Positions 14,984 through 20,770 of a DNA stretch of 20,770 nucleotides are shown here, one piece after another. Within the stretch, counting starts at the first letter, position 1; the number at the start of each line of letters is the position of its first letter. Under the pieces are notes generated by a model that saw only the letters and a list, made by a program, of their open reading frames with translations, had not been told where the DNA came from and did not search any database. A program made the position numbers and the translations under genes. This stretch comes from Nitrospirae bacterium CG1_02_44_142. GTDB taxonomy: Bacteria > Nitrospirota > Thermodesulfovibrionia > Thermodesulfovibrionales > UBA1546. The stretch is taken from the NCBI GenBank assembly GCA_001871685.1, contig MNVK01000027.1, positions 1 through 20,770 on the forward strand, given 5' to 3'.

Positions 14984-14995
14984 AAGGAGTTATCA

Positions 14996-16066
14996 TTGAG
15001 CCTGGCAGTTGAAAGATTAAAAAATCTTATGAAGCAAATCGGAAAGCCTGTAAGACTGATGGAGGTCTGCGGCACCCATACCGTTGCTATATTCAGGCAG
15101 GGCGTCAGGGAACTGCTGCCTGAGGGGTTAAGCCTTATCAGCGGCCCGGGGTGTCCGGTGTGCGTCACCGCAGTTGAGGATATTGAAAAGGCAATGGAAA
15201 TCTCAAGAAAAGAAAATGTTATATTCACGACTTTCGGAGATATGATGCGCGTGCCCGGCGTCAAGAAAAATCTCTCTGAAGCTAAGGCAGAGGGCGCTGA
15301 CATAAGAGTTCTATATTCTCCAATGGACGCTCTTAAGATTGCGTCAGAAAACAAAGATAAAAAGATTGTATTTTTTGCAACAGGTTTTGAGACAACATCT
15401 CCCTCTGTGGCTGCCACGTTGTTTGAGGCTGAGAAAAGAGGAATAAGCAATTTCTACATATATTCTGTTCACAAACTTGTTCCCCCTGCCCTGGACGCAT
15501 TGCTGGGTTCAGGCGAAGTAAAAATTGACGGCTTTATACTTCCCGGGCATGTCAGCGCTATCATAGGCAGTAAGCCGTACAAGTTTATAACTGAGAAATA
15601 TCTTAAACCGTCAGTGATAACAGGTTTTGAAGCAGGAGACATACTTCAGGGAATAAACATGCTTCTTGAACAGATTGCATCCAACAGGGCAGAGGTTGAA
15701 ATACAATATAAAAAAGTTGTGAGGGAAGAAGGGAATCCAAAAGCAGTTGCGCTCATTAACGAGTATTTTGAACCGTGCGATGCATACTGGAGAGGAATCG
15801 GGACCATACCATTGAGCGGGCTTAAACTCAGAGGAAAATACAAACACAGCGACATAAACTCAGTGATTAAGATTGAGACCTCGTTTGTTTCAGGCCCTCA
15901 GGAACCGAAGGGATGCTCCTGCGGAGAGATACTTAAAGGCATGAAAACACCAGACGAATGCCCGCTGTTTGCAGGCGTATGCACGCCTGAAAGCCCTGTC
16001 GGAGCGTGCATGGTAAGCACAGAGGGAAGCTGCGCTGCGTATTACAAATACGGAGGACATATATGA
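14996..16066 (+). CDS. hypD: hydrogenase maturation protein HypD
   Basis: Fe-S scaffold protein that, with HypC, assembles the Fe(CN)2CO unit. The 356 residues show all signatures: MEVCGTHT (Cys for Fe binding), SGPGCPVCVT, FATGFETTSPS, LPGHVSAIIGSKPY, EPKGCSCGEILKG, and the C-terminal Cys set CPLFAGVCTPESPVGACMVS-TEGSCAAYYKY that binds the [4Fe-4S] cluster. The start is TTG 14996, with AAGGAG six bases upstream, 12 bases after hypF. hypC, normally between hypF and hypD or next to hypD, is absent from this position. Confidence 0.97.
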   Translation: MSLAVERLKNLMKQIGKPVRLMEVCGTHTVAIFRQGVRELLPEGLSLISGPGCPVCVTAVEDIEKAMEISRKENVIFTTFGDMMRVPGVKKNLSEAKAEGADIRVLYSPMDALKIASENKDKKIVFFATGFETTSPSVAATLFEAEKRGISNFYIYSVHKLVPPALDALLGSGEVKIDGFILPGHVSAIIGSKPYKFITEKYLKPSVITGFEAGDILQGINMLLEQIASNRAEVEIQYKKVVREEGNPKAVALINEYFEPCDAYWRGIGTIPLSGLKLRGKYKHSDINSVIKIETSFVSGPQEPKGCSCGEILKGMKTPDECPLFAGVCTPESPVGACMVSTEGSCAAYYKYGGHI

Positions 16067-16266
16067 TAGTGAGCGAGTTAAAACAGGGCATAACATTCTC
16101 GCTTATTCTCGCCCCGAGCAGCTCGGGACTCCGAGGGCTTTTGCCTCACAACCCCCTTAATCCCCCTTTGTTAAGGGGGATTAAGGGGGTTGTTGGGACT
16201 ATCGGCAAAAGAATCCGCTCAAATGCCAGTCCCTGTTTTAATATAGCTGGGGGCGTTGATGGATAG
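16063..16266 (+). other. doubtful 67-codon ORF spanning the hypD-hypE gap
   Basis: ATG 16063 overlaps the hypD stop (ATGA) and the frame ends at 16264-16266, just inside hypE. The arrangement would suit translational coupling between hypD and hypE. However, about a quarter of it is the C-rich palindrome, it has no SD of its own, and I recognise no family. A hairpin CCCGAG-CAG-CTCGGG (16113-16127) lies in it. It is most likely a read-through leader or chance frame. Confidence 0.2.
16148..16193. repeat. perfect C-rich palindromic element, hypD-hypE gap
   Basis: The 21-base arms 16148-16168 and 16173-16193 are exact reverse complements around TGTT, with an internal CCCCCTTAATCCCCC pattern. Same family as the copy within hypF at 13316. 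It can form a very stable hairpin in the mRNA upstream of hypE. Confidence 0.95.
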
Positions 16267-17281
16267 AATCCTTCTTGCGCATGGAAGCGGCGGAACTGTG
16301 ATGCATAAGCTGATAAGGGAGTATTTTGTCCCTGAATTTGATATGAAGAGCCTCGGAGACTCCGCAATTATTGATTTACCCGATTCACCTATTCACCCCT
16401 TCACCCCTTCACCATTAAGGCTTGCTTTTACAACCGACTCTTATGTTGTCTCTCCTGTTTTTTTCCCGGGAGGAAATATCGGAGAACTTGCGGTTTACGG
16501 CACAGTGAATGACCTCTCAATGGTCGGCGCAAAACCTCTTTGCATGAGCGCAGGATTAATACTTGAAGAGGGATTTTTAATGAAGGACCTGAAAAAGATT
16601 TTAGCGTCAATGGCAGACGCCGCTAAAAAATCAAGGGTAAAGATTATTGCAGGCGACACAAAGGTTGTCAACAGGGGAAAGGGAGACGGAATATTCATAA
16701 ATACATCCGGCATCGGCATCCTTGATGACGGAGTAAATATCTCACCCTTAAATATAAAATCAGGGGATAAAATCATTGTGAGCGGGGCAATCGGCAGCCA
16801 CGGAGTTGCTGTCATGGCTGAAAGAAACGGGCTGAGTTTTAAGCCTCCTGTCCTGAGCGACACAGCGCCGCTGAATCAGATGGCGCAGGAGATTATCGGA
16901 TACGGCGGCGTGCACGCAATGAGAGACCCTACAAGAGGGGGACTGGCTACAACACTTAAGGAAATGGCTCTGGAATCGGGGCTTTGTTTTACCATAAGAG
17001 AAGCGTCAATCCCTGTTCCTGACGGAGTGAGAGGCGCATCCGAACTTCTCGGCATTGACCCTCTTTACATTGCAAACGAAGGTATTTTAATCGCTGTTGT
17101 CAGGAAAGATGCGGCTGAAAGCCTGCTTGTGATACTAAGGAAAAATCCTCTGGGGAAAAACGCTAATATTATCGGCGAAGTCGCTGAGTCGCCAGAAGGA
17201 AAGGTCCTGCTGAAAACAAGAATCGGCGGAACACGCGTAATAGATATGCTTTCAGGCGAGCAGCTTCCGAGGATATGCTGA
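16259..17281 (+). CDS. hypE: hydrogenase maturation protein HypE
   Basis: PurM-like ATPase that receives the carbamoyl group from HypF on its C-terminal Cys and dehydrates it to thiocyanate/CN donor. The 340 residues start at ATG 16259; a GGGG run five bases upstream serves as a weak SD, and TTG 16256 is the alternative. Motifs include LLAHGSGG, FTTDSYVVSPVFFPGGNIGELAVYGTVNDLSMVGAKP, DPTRGGLATTLKEMA, and the C-terminal PRIC carrying the acceptor Cys. Residues about 42-52 (SPIHPFTPSPL) are a repeat-derived insertion in place of a short loop before RLAFTTDS. Active-site motifs are intact, so the protein should function. Confidence 0.96.
   Translation: MDRILLAHGSGGTVMHKLIREYFVPEFDMKSLGDSAIIDLPDSPIHPFTPSPLRLAFTTDSYVVSPVFFPGGNIGELAVYGTVNDLSMVGAKPLCMSAGLILEEGFLMKDLKKILASMADAAKKSRVKIIAGDTKVVNRGKGDGIFINTSGIGILDDGVNISPLNIKSGDKIIVSGAIGSHGVAVMAERNGLSFKPPVLSDTAPLNQMAQEIIGYGGVHAMRDPTRGGLATTLKEMALESGLCFTIREASIPVPDGVRGASELLGIDPLYIANEGILIAVVRKDAAESLLVILRKNPLGKNANIIGEVAESPEGKVLLKTRIGGTRVIDMLSGEQLPRIC
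16382..16413. repeat. octamer array (GATTCACC-type x4) inside hypE
   Basis: Units GATTCACC, TATTCACC, CCTTCACC and CCTTCACC, preceded by GATTTACC (16373-16380) and one extra C. The sequence matches the octamers of the hypA-hypB gap (11683-11746). It encodes the extra SPIHPFTPSP stretch in HypE. Confidence 0.88.
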
Positions 17282-17284
17282 AAC

Positions 17285-17319
17285 AGGATGCAAGATACAG
17301 GATGCAGGACTCAGGATAA
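17285..17319. repeat. heptamer array AGGATGC-type after hypE
   Basis: Five units, AGGATGC, AAGATAC, AGGATGC, AGGACTC and AGGATAA, directly behind the hypE stop codon. Related in unit sequence to the array in hypF at 13295. Confidence 0.75.
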
Positions 17320-17327
17320 TGTTGTTT

Positions 17328-17355
17328 GTATCGTGTATCATATATCATGCATCGG
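17328..17355. repeat. heptamer array GTATCAT-type upstream of patatin gene
   Basis: Four units, GTATCGT, GTATCAT, ATATCAT and GCATCGG. A further octamer pair (GGTGAAA/GGTGAATA, 17370-17384) follows and contains the GTG start codon of the patatin gene. Confidence 0.6.
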
Positions 17356-17377
17356 GAGCATGGTTATTGGGTGAAAG

Positions 17378-18253
17378 GTGAATAGGACAAGGGCGTTTAT
17401 AGTAATTTTAGTGCTTTGCTTATCTTCCTGCGCTCCGAAAGAAGAAGTCAAACCTACTCTGCCTCCCGTAAAGATTGCAGTTGTCCTTGGCGCAGGGGCG
17501 TCAAAGGGATTTGCGCATATCGGAGTTCTTAAGGTGCTTGAGTCAAACAAGATTCCCATACACATGATAATCGGCACAAGCGCAGGAAGTTTTGTAGGCT
17601 CGCTCTATGCTTATGGATATAATGCGTTTGAACTCCAGAAACTCTCATTCTCCATAGAAAAAGGCGATGTTGTTGACCTGTCAATCCCTGACAACGGGTT
17701 CATAAAAGGAGAAAAACTTGAGGCATACATAAATCGCATATTAAAAAACACGCCCATTGAAAAACTTAAAATCCCATTTTATGCCGTTGCAACAAATATT
17801 CAAAGCGGCAGAGAAATTGTGTTTGGGACAGGCAATACAGGAACTGCTGTTCGGGCCAGCTGTTCAATCCCCGGCATATTCAGGCCCGTAAATATTTCAG
17901 GTAAAGTGTATGTTGACGGCGGCGTTGTAAGTCCTGTTGCGGTTGAAGCTGCAAAAAAACTCGGCGCTGATATAGTTATTGCAGTGGATATATCAAGTGA
18001 TATTGATTCATCCCGGCCAGAGGGGACAATTGAGACCATCTTACAGTCAATAAGCATAATGTATTCAAAACTCGCAGCCATACAGCTTTCAAAAGCGGAT
18101 GTTGTGATAAGGCCGAAGGTCGGTTATATAGGCAGCGCTGATTTTTCAAAGAGGCATGAGGCTGTCCTTGAAGGAGAGAAAGCAGCGCTTGAGGCTTTAC
18201 CAAAAATACAGGAGATAGTGAATAAGCTGAAACAGGAAGGAAGACTGAATTAA
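17378..18253 (+). CDS. patatin-like phospholipase lipoprotein (RssA-like)
   Basis: A 291-residue lipoprotein. The signal peptide ends in the lipobox LSSC (Cys18), so it should be anchored in the envelope after lipidation. The patatin domain (about 31-210) has the oxyanion loop GAGASKG (38-44), nucleophile Ser68 in GTSAG, and the catalytic Asp180 in DGG. The dyad is complete, predicting acyl hydrolase or lysophospholipase activity. The GTG start at 17378 sits within a repeat remnant with only a weak GAAAGG upstream. It is the only start that gives the signal peptide. The 96-base gap to hypE is all repeats, so cotranscription with hyp genes is possible but a functional link is not indicated. 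Confidence 0.9.
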   Translation: MNRTRAFIVILVLCLSSCAPKEEVKPTLPPVKIAVVLGAGASKGFAHIGVLKVLESNKIPIHMIIGTSAGSFVGSLYAYGYNAFELQKLSFSIEKGDVVDLSIPDNGFIKGEKLEAYINRILKNTPIEKLKIPFYAVATNIQSGREIVFGTGNTGTAVRASCSIPGIFRPVNISGKVYVDGGVVSPVAVEAAKKLGADIVIAVDISSDIDSSRPEGTIETILQSISIMYSKLAAIQLSKADVVIRPKVGYIGSADFSKRHEAVLEGEKAALEALPKIQEIVNKLKQEGRLN

Positions 18254-18347
18254 TCGTTATCACAGACAGGCGGGATATAGTATTTGAGCGGATTTTTTGA
18301 GTGGTAGAACCTCAATTTTGGCGGCGGGTGGGTTTACAGGTTGCTTT

Positions 18348-18367
18348 TTAATGATTCAAAATGCTTC
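18348..18367. repeat. direct repeat, left copy, flanking BRO segment
   Basis: TTAATGATTCAAAATGCTTC. It matches 19269-19289 (TTAATAGATTCAAAATGTTTC is one base longer) with one indel and one substitution. The copies bracket the BRO-N gene in direct orientation. They may be old attachment or target-site repeats, or chance. Confidence 0.4.
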
Positions 18368-18401
18368 TTGTTTTTCGTTTTGTATCTTGATTAAGCATAT
18401 T

Positions 18402-19244
18402 TTATTTCAATTTTTTAGGTTGACTTGTTGTTGGAATTTTATAGTTACCTCCGCTCACAACCTTTTTCCCGGTTTTTTGCTCCAATTCTAACCTGGCATT
18501 TCTAGCAATTCGTCCGCCTTTTTTGGCAGGAATTTTATTTTCTTCCAACCCTTTTGTCTCCATATTTTCAGCAATTTCACGGGTGGAAAGCTCAGCCAAA
18601 GCAGTGAAAATAAGTTCAGCTTCGGTCATGTGGTCACGTAAGTTTTCTGTCTTGAGATTTTTTAACTGCTTGTGCTGTTTTACTGACAAATCGCTCCACT
18701 CCTCGTGAATAATATTAGTTAGAATTGCGTATTCATCCTGTTTTTTTACTTCATGGTTTTTCCAATAATCAGTGAGTTTATTCCTCGTTTCCTGCCCCAT
18801 CATTCTTTGCTGTATCCACTTTTCGCTTCGTCCAACTTTTTGCCAATTTTCTCTGGCACGATTCAATGATATTTCAGGATCAACTGTTTCCTGCATTCTT
18901 TCATAGCCGACTTTGGCAAGCCAAAGTTTAATCGGTTCAGCTTTTGGACTTGGAACAGACTGAATGAGCCTTAGCAGCGTTTCTACATCGGCAACATCAG
19001 TCAACCGTAATTTGCCATCTTCCGCAATCATTTTCAACCGGTTACATTTTGTAACCGTTTCGCTTCCTTCTTTTTTTAAGCGGTTCTTCAGCACTTTCCA
19101 ATAATTTCTTGCTAATTGGAAATCGGGCTGACTGGTCAAAATTCGAATGATATCCACTACCGAAAAATACCATTTTTCTTGTTTCTCATCCCACTTTCTA
19201 CGAATTTTTTTACCCTCAAACAACACTAATTTATTTTTATTCAT
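18402..19244 (-). CDS. BRO-N domain (phage antirepressor-like) protein
   Basis: A 280-residue soluble protein. ATG 19244 is chosen because AAAGGGA lies five bases upstream; an in-frame GTG at 19259 has no SD. The N-terminal about 110 residues (KIRRKWDEKQEKWYFSVVDII, then DGKLRLTDVADVETLLRLI) match the BRO/prophage antirepressor N-terminal DNA-binding domain. The rest is a basic/acidic helical region (EHEEWSDLSVKQHKQLK-like stretch, TALAELSTREIAE) ending GGRIARNARLELEQKTGKKVVSGGNY, which recalls the C-terminus of DinD-type proteins. Codon use is more AT-rich than in the neighbours. It sits next to a tRNA gene on a probable mobile remnant. The role is unknown; regulator or damage-inducible protein are options. 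Confidence 0.8.
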   Translation of the reverse strand: MNKNKLVLFEGKKIRRKWDEKQEKWYFSVVDIIRILTSQPDFQLARNYWKVLKNRLKKEGSETVTKCNRLKMIAEDGKLRLTDVADVETLLRLIQSVPSPKAEPIKLWLAKVGYERMQETVDPEISLNRARENWQKVGRSEKWIQQRMMGQETRNKLTDYWKNHEVKKQDEYAILTNIIHEEWSDLSVKQHKQLKNLKTENLRDHMTEAELIFTALAELSTREIAENMETKGLEENKIPAKKGGRIARNARLELEQKTGKKVVSGGNYKIPTTSQPKKLK

Positions 19245-19363
19245 ATTTCCCTTTTCCACATAAAAGCGTTAATAGATTCAAAATGTTTCAAGGATTCATA
19301 AGTCGGGGAAGTGATGATAACTGTCGGGTTGCCACGCTCTACATCCCATAAATTCAGTATCTC
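19241..19363 (-). pseudogene. truncated 3' end of an unidentified gene upstream of BRO-N
   Basis: An open frame of 40 codons ends TGA 19241, overlapping the BRO-N start as ATGA. It reads like a natural protein C-terminus (LWDVERGNPTVIITSPTY, then ESLKHFESINAFMWKREI). There is no ATG/GTG start with a usable SD. The frame is closed by TAG at 19364-19366, only eight bases from the tRNA 3' end. The best reading is the remaining end of a gene that preceded BRO-N in its source element and was cut at the tRNA junction. I do not recognise the family. Confidence 0.4.
19269..19289. repeat. direct repeat, right copy, flanking BRO segment
   Basis: Partner of 18348-18367 (19 of 21 positions agree when one gap is allowed). 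It lies inside the truncated ORF, 85 bases from the tRNA-Pro 3' end. Confidence 0.4.
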
Positions 19364-19373
19364 CTAAAGTTCT

Positions 19374-19450
19374 TGGTCGGGGCGAGAGGATTTGAACCTC
19401 CGGCCCCACGGTCCCGAACCGTGTGCGCTACCAGACTGCGCTACGCCCCG
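19374..19450 (-). tRNA. tRNA-Pro (CGG anticodon)
   Basis: A 77-base cloverleaf including encoded CCA (19376-19374). The acceptor stem CGGGGCG (19450-19444) pairs with CGCCCCG (19384-19378) over seven pairs. The D arm is GCGC/GCGC. The anticodon stem CACGG/CCGTG encloses the loop TTCGGGA with anticodon CGG at 19416-19414. The T arm is GGAGG-TTCAAAT-CCTCT. It reads CCG codons. Its 3' end borders the BRO-N segment, a classic integration position. Confidence 0.97.
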
Positions 19451-19493
19451 ATAGAGAATAATAAAAACCTTTTCTCCATAAAGTCAAGTGTGA

Positions 19494-19523
19494 TTGACCG
19501 CAAACTTATTATTAAGTTATAAT
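19494..19523 (+). promoter_or_regulatory. promoter of fmdB-TIM barrel operon
   Basis: TTGACC (19494-19499), an 18-base spacer and perfect TATAAT (19518-19523). Initiation at about 19530 gives a leader of about 28 bases with GGAGGT at 19545-19550. The -10 box lies within the inverted repeat at 19503-19531. Confidence 0.65.
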
Positions 19524-19531
19524 AATAAGTT
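19503..19531. promoter_or_regulatory. 12-bp inverted repeat over the -10 box (possible operator)
   Basis: AACTTATTATTA (19503-19514) and TAATAATAAGTT (19520-19531) are exact reverse complements around AGTTA. The dyad covers the 3' half of the spacer, the -10 and the expected start site, the usual place for a repressor operator. It is very AT-rich, so a chance dyad cannot be excluded. Confidence 0.4.
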
Positions 19532-19557
19532 AAGTTTTTCCCCTGGAGGTTTCAAAG

Positions 19558-19842
19558 ATGCCGATATACGAATATGAATGCTTGAAGTGCGGTAAGATAC
19601 ATGAGGCGCATCAGAAATTTGCAGATAAGCCGCTGAGTAAGTGCCCGAAATGCGGAGGAACACTGAAAAAAATTATCTCAAATACATCCTTTATTTTGAA
19701 AGGCACCGGATGGTATAAAACAGATTACGCATCAAAGCCAGCGAATTCAGGTAAAAAGCCTAATGCAAAGAAAGACGCAGGCGCTGAATCAAAAACAGAA
19801 CCCAAGACAGAATCTAAAGCAGAGGCAGCGGCAAAGGCATAG
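19558..19842 (+). CDS. FmdB-family zinc-ribbon protein
   Basis: A 94-residue protein. Residues 1-45 form the FmdB-type zinc ribbon (MPIYEYECLKCGKIHE, then KCPKCGG), with Cys pairs 8/11 and 29/32. They are followed by the usual 'ISNTSFILKGTGWYKTDYA' element and a Lys/Glu/Ala-rich disordered tail (about 60-94). GGAGGT lies seven bases upstream of the ATG. The family is widespread and called putative regulatory protein, without a settled function. The stop TAG overlaps the GTG start of the next gene, so the two are coupled. Confidence 0.93.
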   Translation: MPIYEYECLKCGKIHEAHQKFADKPLSKCPKCGGTLKKIISNTSFILKGTGWYKTDYASKPANSGKKPNAKKDAGAESKTEPKTESKAEAAAKA

Positions 19843-20597
19843 TGGCAGACTTTCATGTCCATATCCCATATCACAAAATAGCAGAACACCTTTCGTTTAT
19901 CAGGCAGGAAAAACTCAACCTTGAACTCTACCTTGAATCAAACGCCCTTGACTCAATAAGCAGAGAAGATATATCACAGCTTAAAAAGCAGCTTGATTAT
20001 AACCCTTCCCTAACAATTCATGCTCCGTTTATGGATTTATCTCCGGGCGCAGTTGATTCAAAGGTCAGGGCCGTAACAATGGAAAGATTTTTCCATGTTA
20101 TGAATATCGCCGGGGATTTGATGGTAAAGGCTGTTGTATTCCACTCAGGATATGAAAAATGGAAATATGCCTTAAACATAGACCTCTGGCTTGAAAAAAG
20201 CCTCCTTACATGGAAACCTTTGGTAAAAAAAGCAGAGGGAATCGGCGCTAAGATTGCGATAGAAAACATCTTTGAGGATGAGCCTGAAAATCTCAGACTG
20301 CTAATGGAAAAGATGGGGAATAACAGCTTTGGAATTTGCTTTGATTCCGGACACTTTAATCTTTTCTCTAAAGTATCGCTTGAAGATTGGATGGGATGCC
20401 TTAAACCATATATTATTGAGCTTCATCTGCATGACAACAACAAGACCTTTGACCAGCATCTCCCGATAGGCGACGGAACATTTGACTTCGGAAAACTATT
20501 CTCAGCGTTGAAAGGCAAAGACCTTATTTATACCCTTGAAGCCCACAATCCGGATGATGCAAAAAAGAGCATGGAGAGATTGAAGGGATACTTGTAA
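19842..20597 (+). CDS. sugar isomerase/AP endonuclease-like TIM-barrel protein
   Basis: A 251-residue protein of the xylose isomerase-like TIM-barrel superfamily (AP_endonuc_2 fold), which covers sugar-phosphate isomerases/epimerases and endonuclease IV. Probable metal ligands are visible: H60 in IHAPF, H101 in FHSG, E141 in IAIENIFE, D168 and H171 in CFDSGH, H195/H197/D198 in LHLHDN, and E233 in TLEAH. The start is GTG 19842 overlapping the fmdB stop (TAGTG). The N-terminus MADFHVHIPYHKI fits strand 1. The substrate cannot be told from sequence; endonuclease IV is normally about 280 residues with more metal ligands, so an isomerase-like role is preferred. Confidence 0.88.
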   Translation: MADFHVHIPYHKIAEHLSFIRQEKLNLELYLESNALDSISREDISQLKKQLDYNPSLTIHAPFMDLSPGAVDSKVRAVTMERFFHVMNIAGDLMVKAVVFHSGYEKWKYALNIDLWLEKSLLTWKPLVKKAEGIGAKIAIENIFEDEPENLRLLMEKMGNNSFGICFDSGHFNLFSKVSLEDWMGCLKPYIIELHLHDNNKTFDQHLPIGDGTFDFGKLFSALKGKDLIYTLEAHNPDDAKKSMERLKGYL

Positions 20598-20657
20598 CTT
20601 ATCCATAGGCAATCAGGTAATCAGGGACACATCCCATATTTCTTGCTGGACTCCATT

Positions 20658-20770
20658 TCACCTTCCCTTCATCTCCCTCCACAGCAAAACTGCAAGGCCT
20701 GCTGCGATAATAAAGCCGACTACGCTTATCCATAATGGAATAATTATGCCGCTGACAATAACTTCCCATC
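20658..20770 (-). CDS. C-terminal end of a small membrane protein (runs off the window)
   Basis: The open minus-strand frame enters from the right edge and stops at TGA 20658. Its last 37 codons read WEVIVSGIIIPLW, a hydrophobic helix ISVVGFIIAAGLAVLL, then WREMKGR. This is a convincing single TM helix with a positively charged cytoplasmic end. There is no start codon in the window. The family is not recognised. It converges on the TIM-barrel gene across a 60-base gap with no evident terminator. Confidence 0.55.
   Translation of the reverse strand, partial: WEVIVSGIIIPLWISVVGFIIAAGLAVLLWREMKGR

Noticed and set aside
14878..15450. Minus-strand ORF of 190 codons over the hypF end and hypD
   Set aside because: Antisense shadow of conserved hypD coding sequence.
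18254..18300. Intrinsic terminator after the patatin gene
   Set aside because: There is a T-run at 18293-18298, but no stable hairpin in front of it.

Overview
This window (about 20.8 kb, moderate GC) looks like a chromosomal segment of an anaerobic or microaerophilic Gram-negative bacterium, with gene content and style typical of uncultured Nitrospirota (Thermodesulfovibrionia-like) or Desulfobacterota. The main clues are a c-type cytochrome, AMP-forming acetyl-CoA synthetase, a periplasmic HtrA protease with Tat genes, a [NiFe]-hydrogenase maturation (hyp) cluster and an HD-GYP/HEAT signalling pair. The taxonomy is an inference from gene content, not a database result.

Left part, all on the minus strand: the 5' part of a small cytochrome c (1-155), then acs (227-2203). 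Next comes a tightly packed operon that reads, in transcription order: outer-membrane barrel-like protein (9083-8292), HtrA/DegP protease (8295-6913), TatA/B (6913-6557), TatC (6556-5753), a 94-residue unknown (5763-5479), a HEAT-repeat protein (5477-3834), an HD-GYP protein (3844-2426) and a previously hidden 20-residue Cys-rich micropeptide (2405-2343). Most junctions overlap by 1-11 bases. A promoter lies so close to the first gene that its mRNA may be leaderless. A palindromic intergenic repeat (2240-2316) separates this operon from acs. A nitronate-monooxygenase-like flavoprotein (10419-9313) follows upstream, also on the minus strand.

Middle part, plus strand: a clear promoter (10572-10599) drives DUF948 protein, YtxH protein, hypA, hypB, hypF, hypD and hypE, followed by a patatin-like lipoprotein. 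hypC is not in its usual place. This 5.7-kb hyp region is full of short tandem arrays of 7- or 8-base units, typically four units each, plus C-rich palindromic elements. They occupy intergenic gaps and also sit inside hypF and hypE, where they encode extra low-complexity segments. One array, four copies of ATTCAAG at 13001-13028, breaks hypF into two frames. Gaining one unit or losing two would restore the frame, so hypF may be phase-variable or recently broken. hypA carries an almost perfect 33-base palindrome followed by T5, which looks like an intrinsic terminator inside a coding region.

Right part: a small, AT-richer, probably acquired segment holds a BRO-N (phage antirepressor-like) gene and the truncated end of another gene. 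It abuts the 3' end of a tRNA-Pro(CGG) gene and is flanked by an imperfect direct repeat. After the tRNA come an fmdB-type zinc-ribbon gene translationally coupled to a TIM-barrel sugar isomerase/AP-endonuclease-like gene, and the C-terminal end of a membrane protein at the window edge. No gene-free stretch exceeds about 300 bases.
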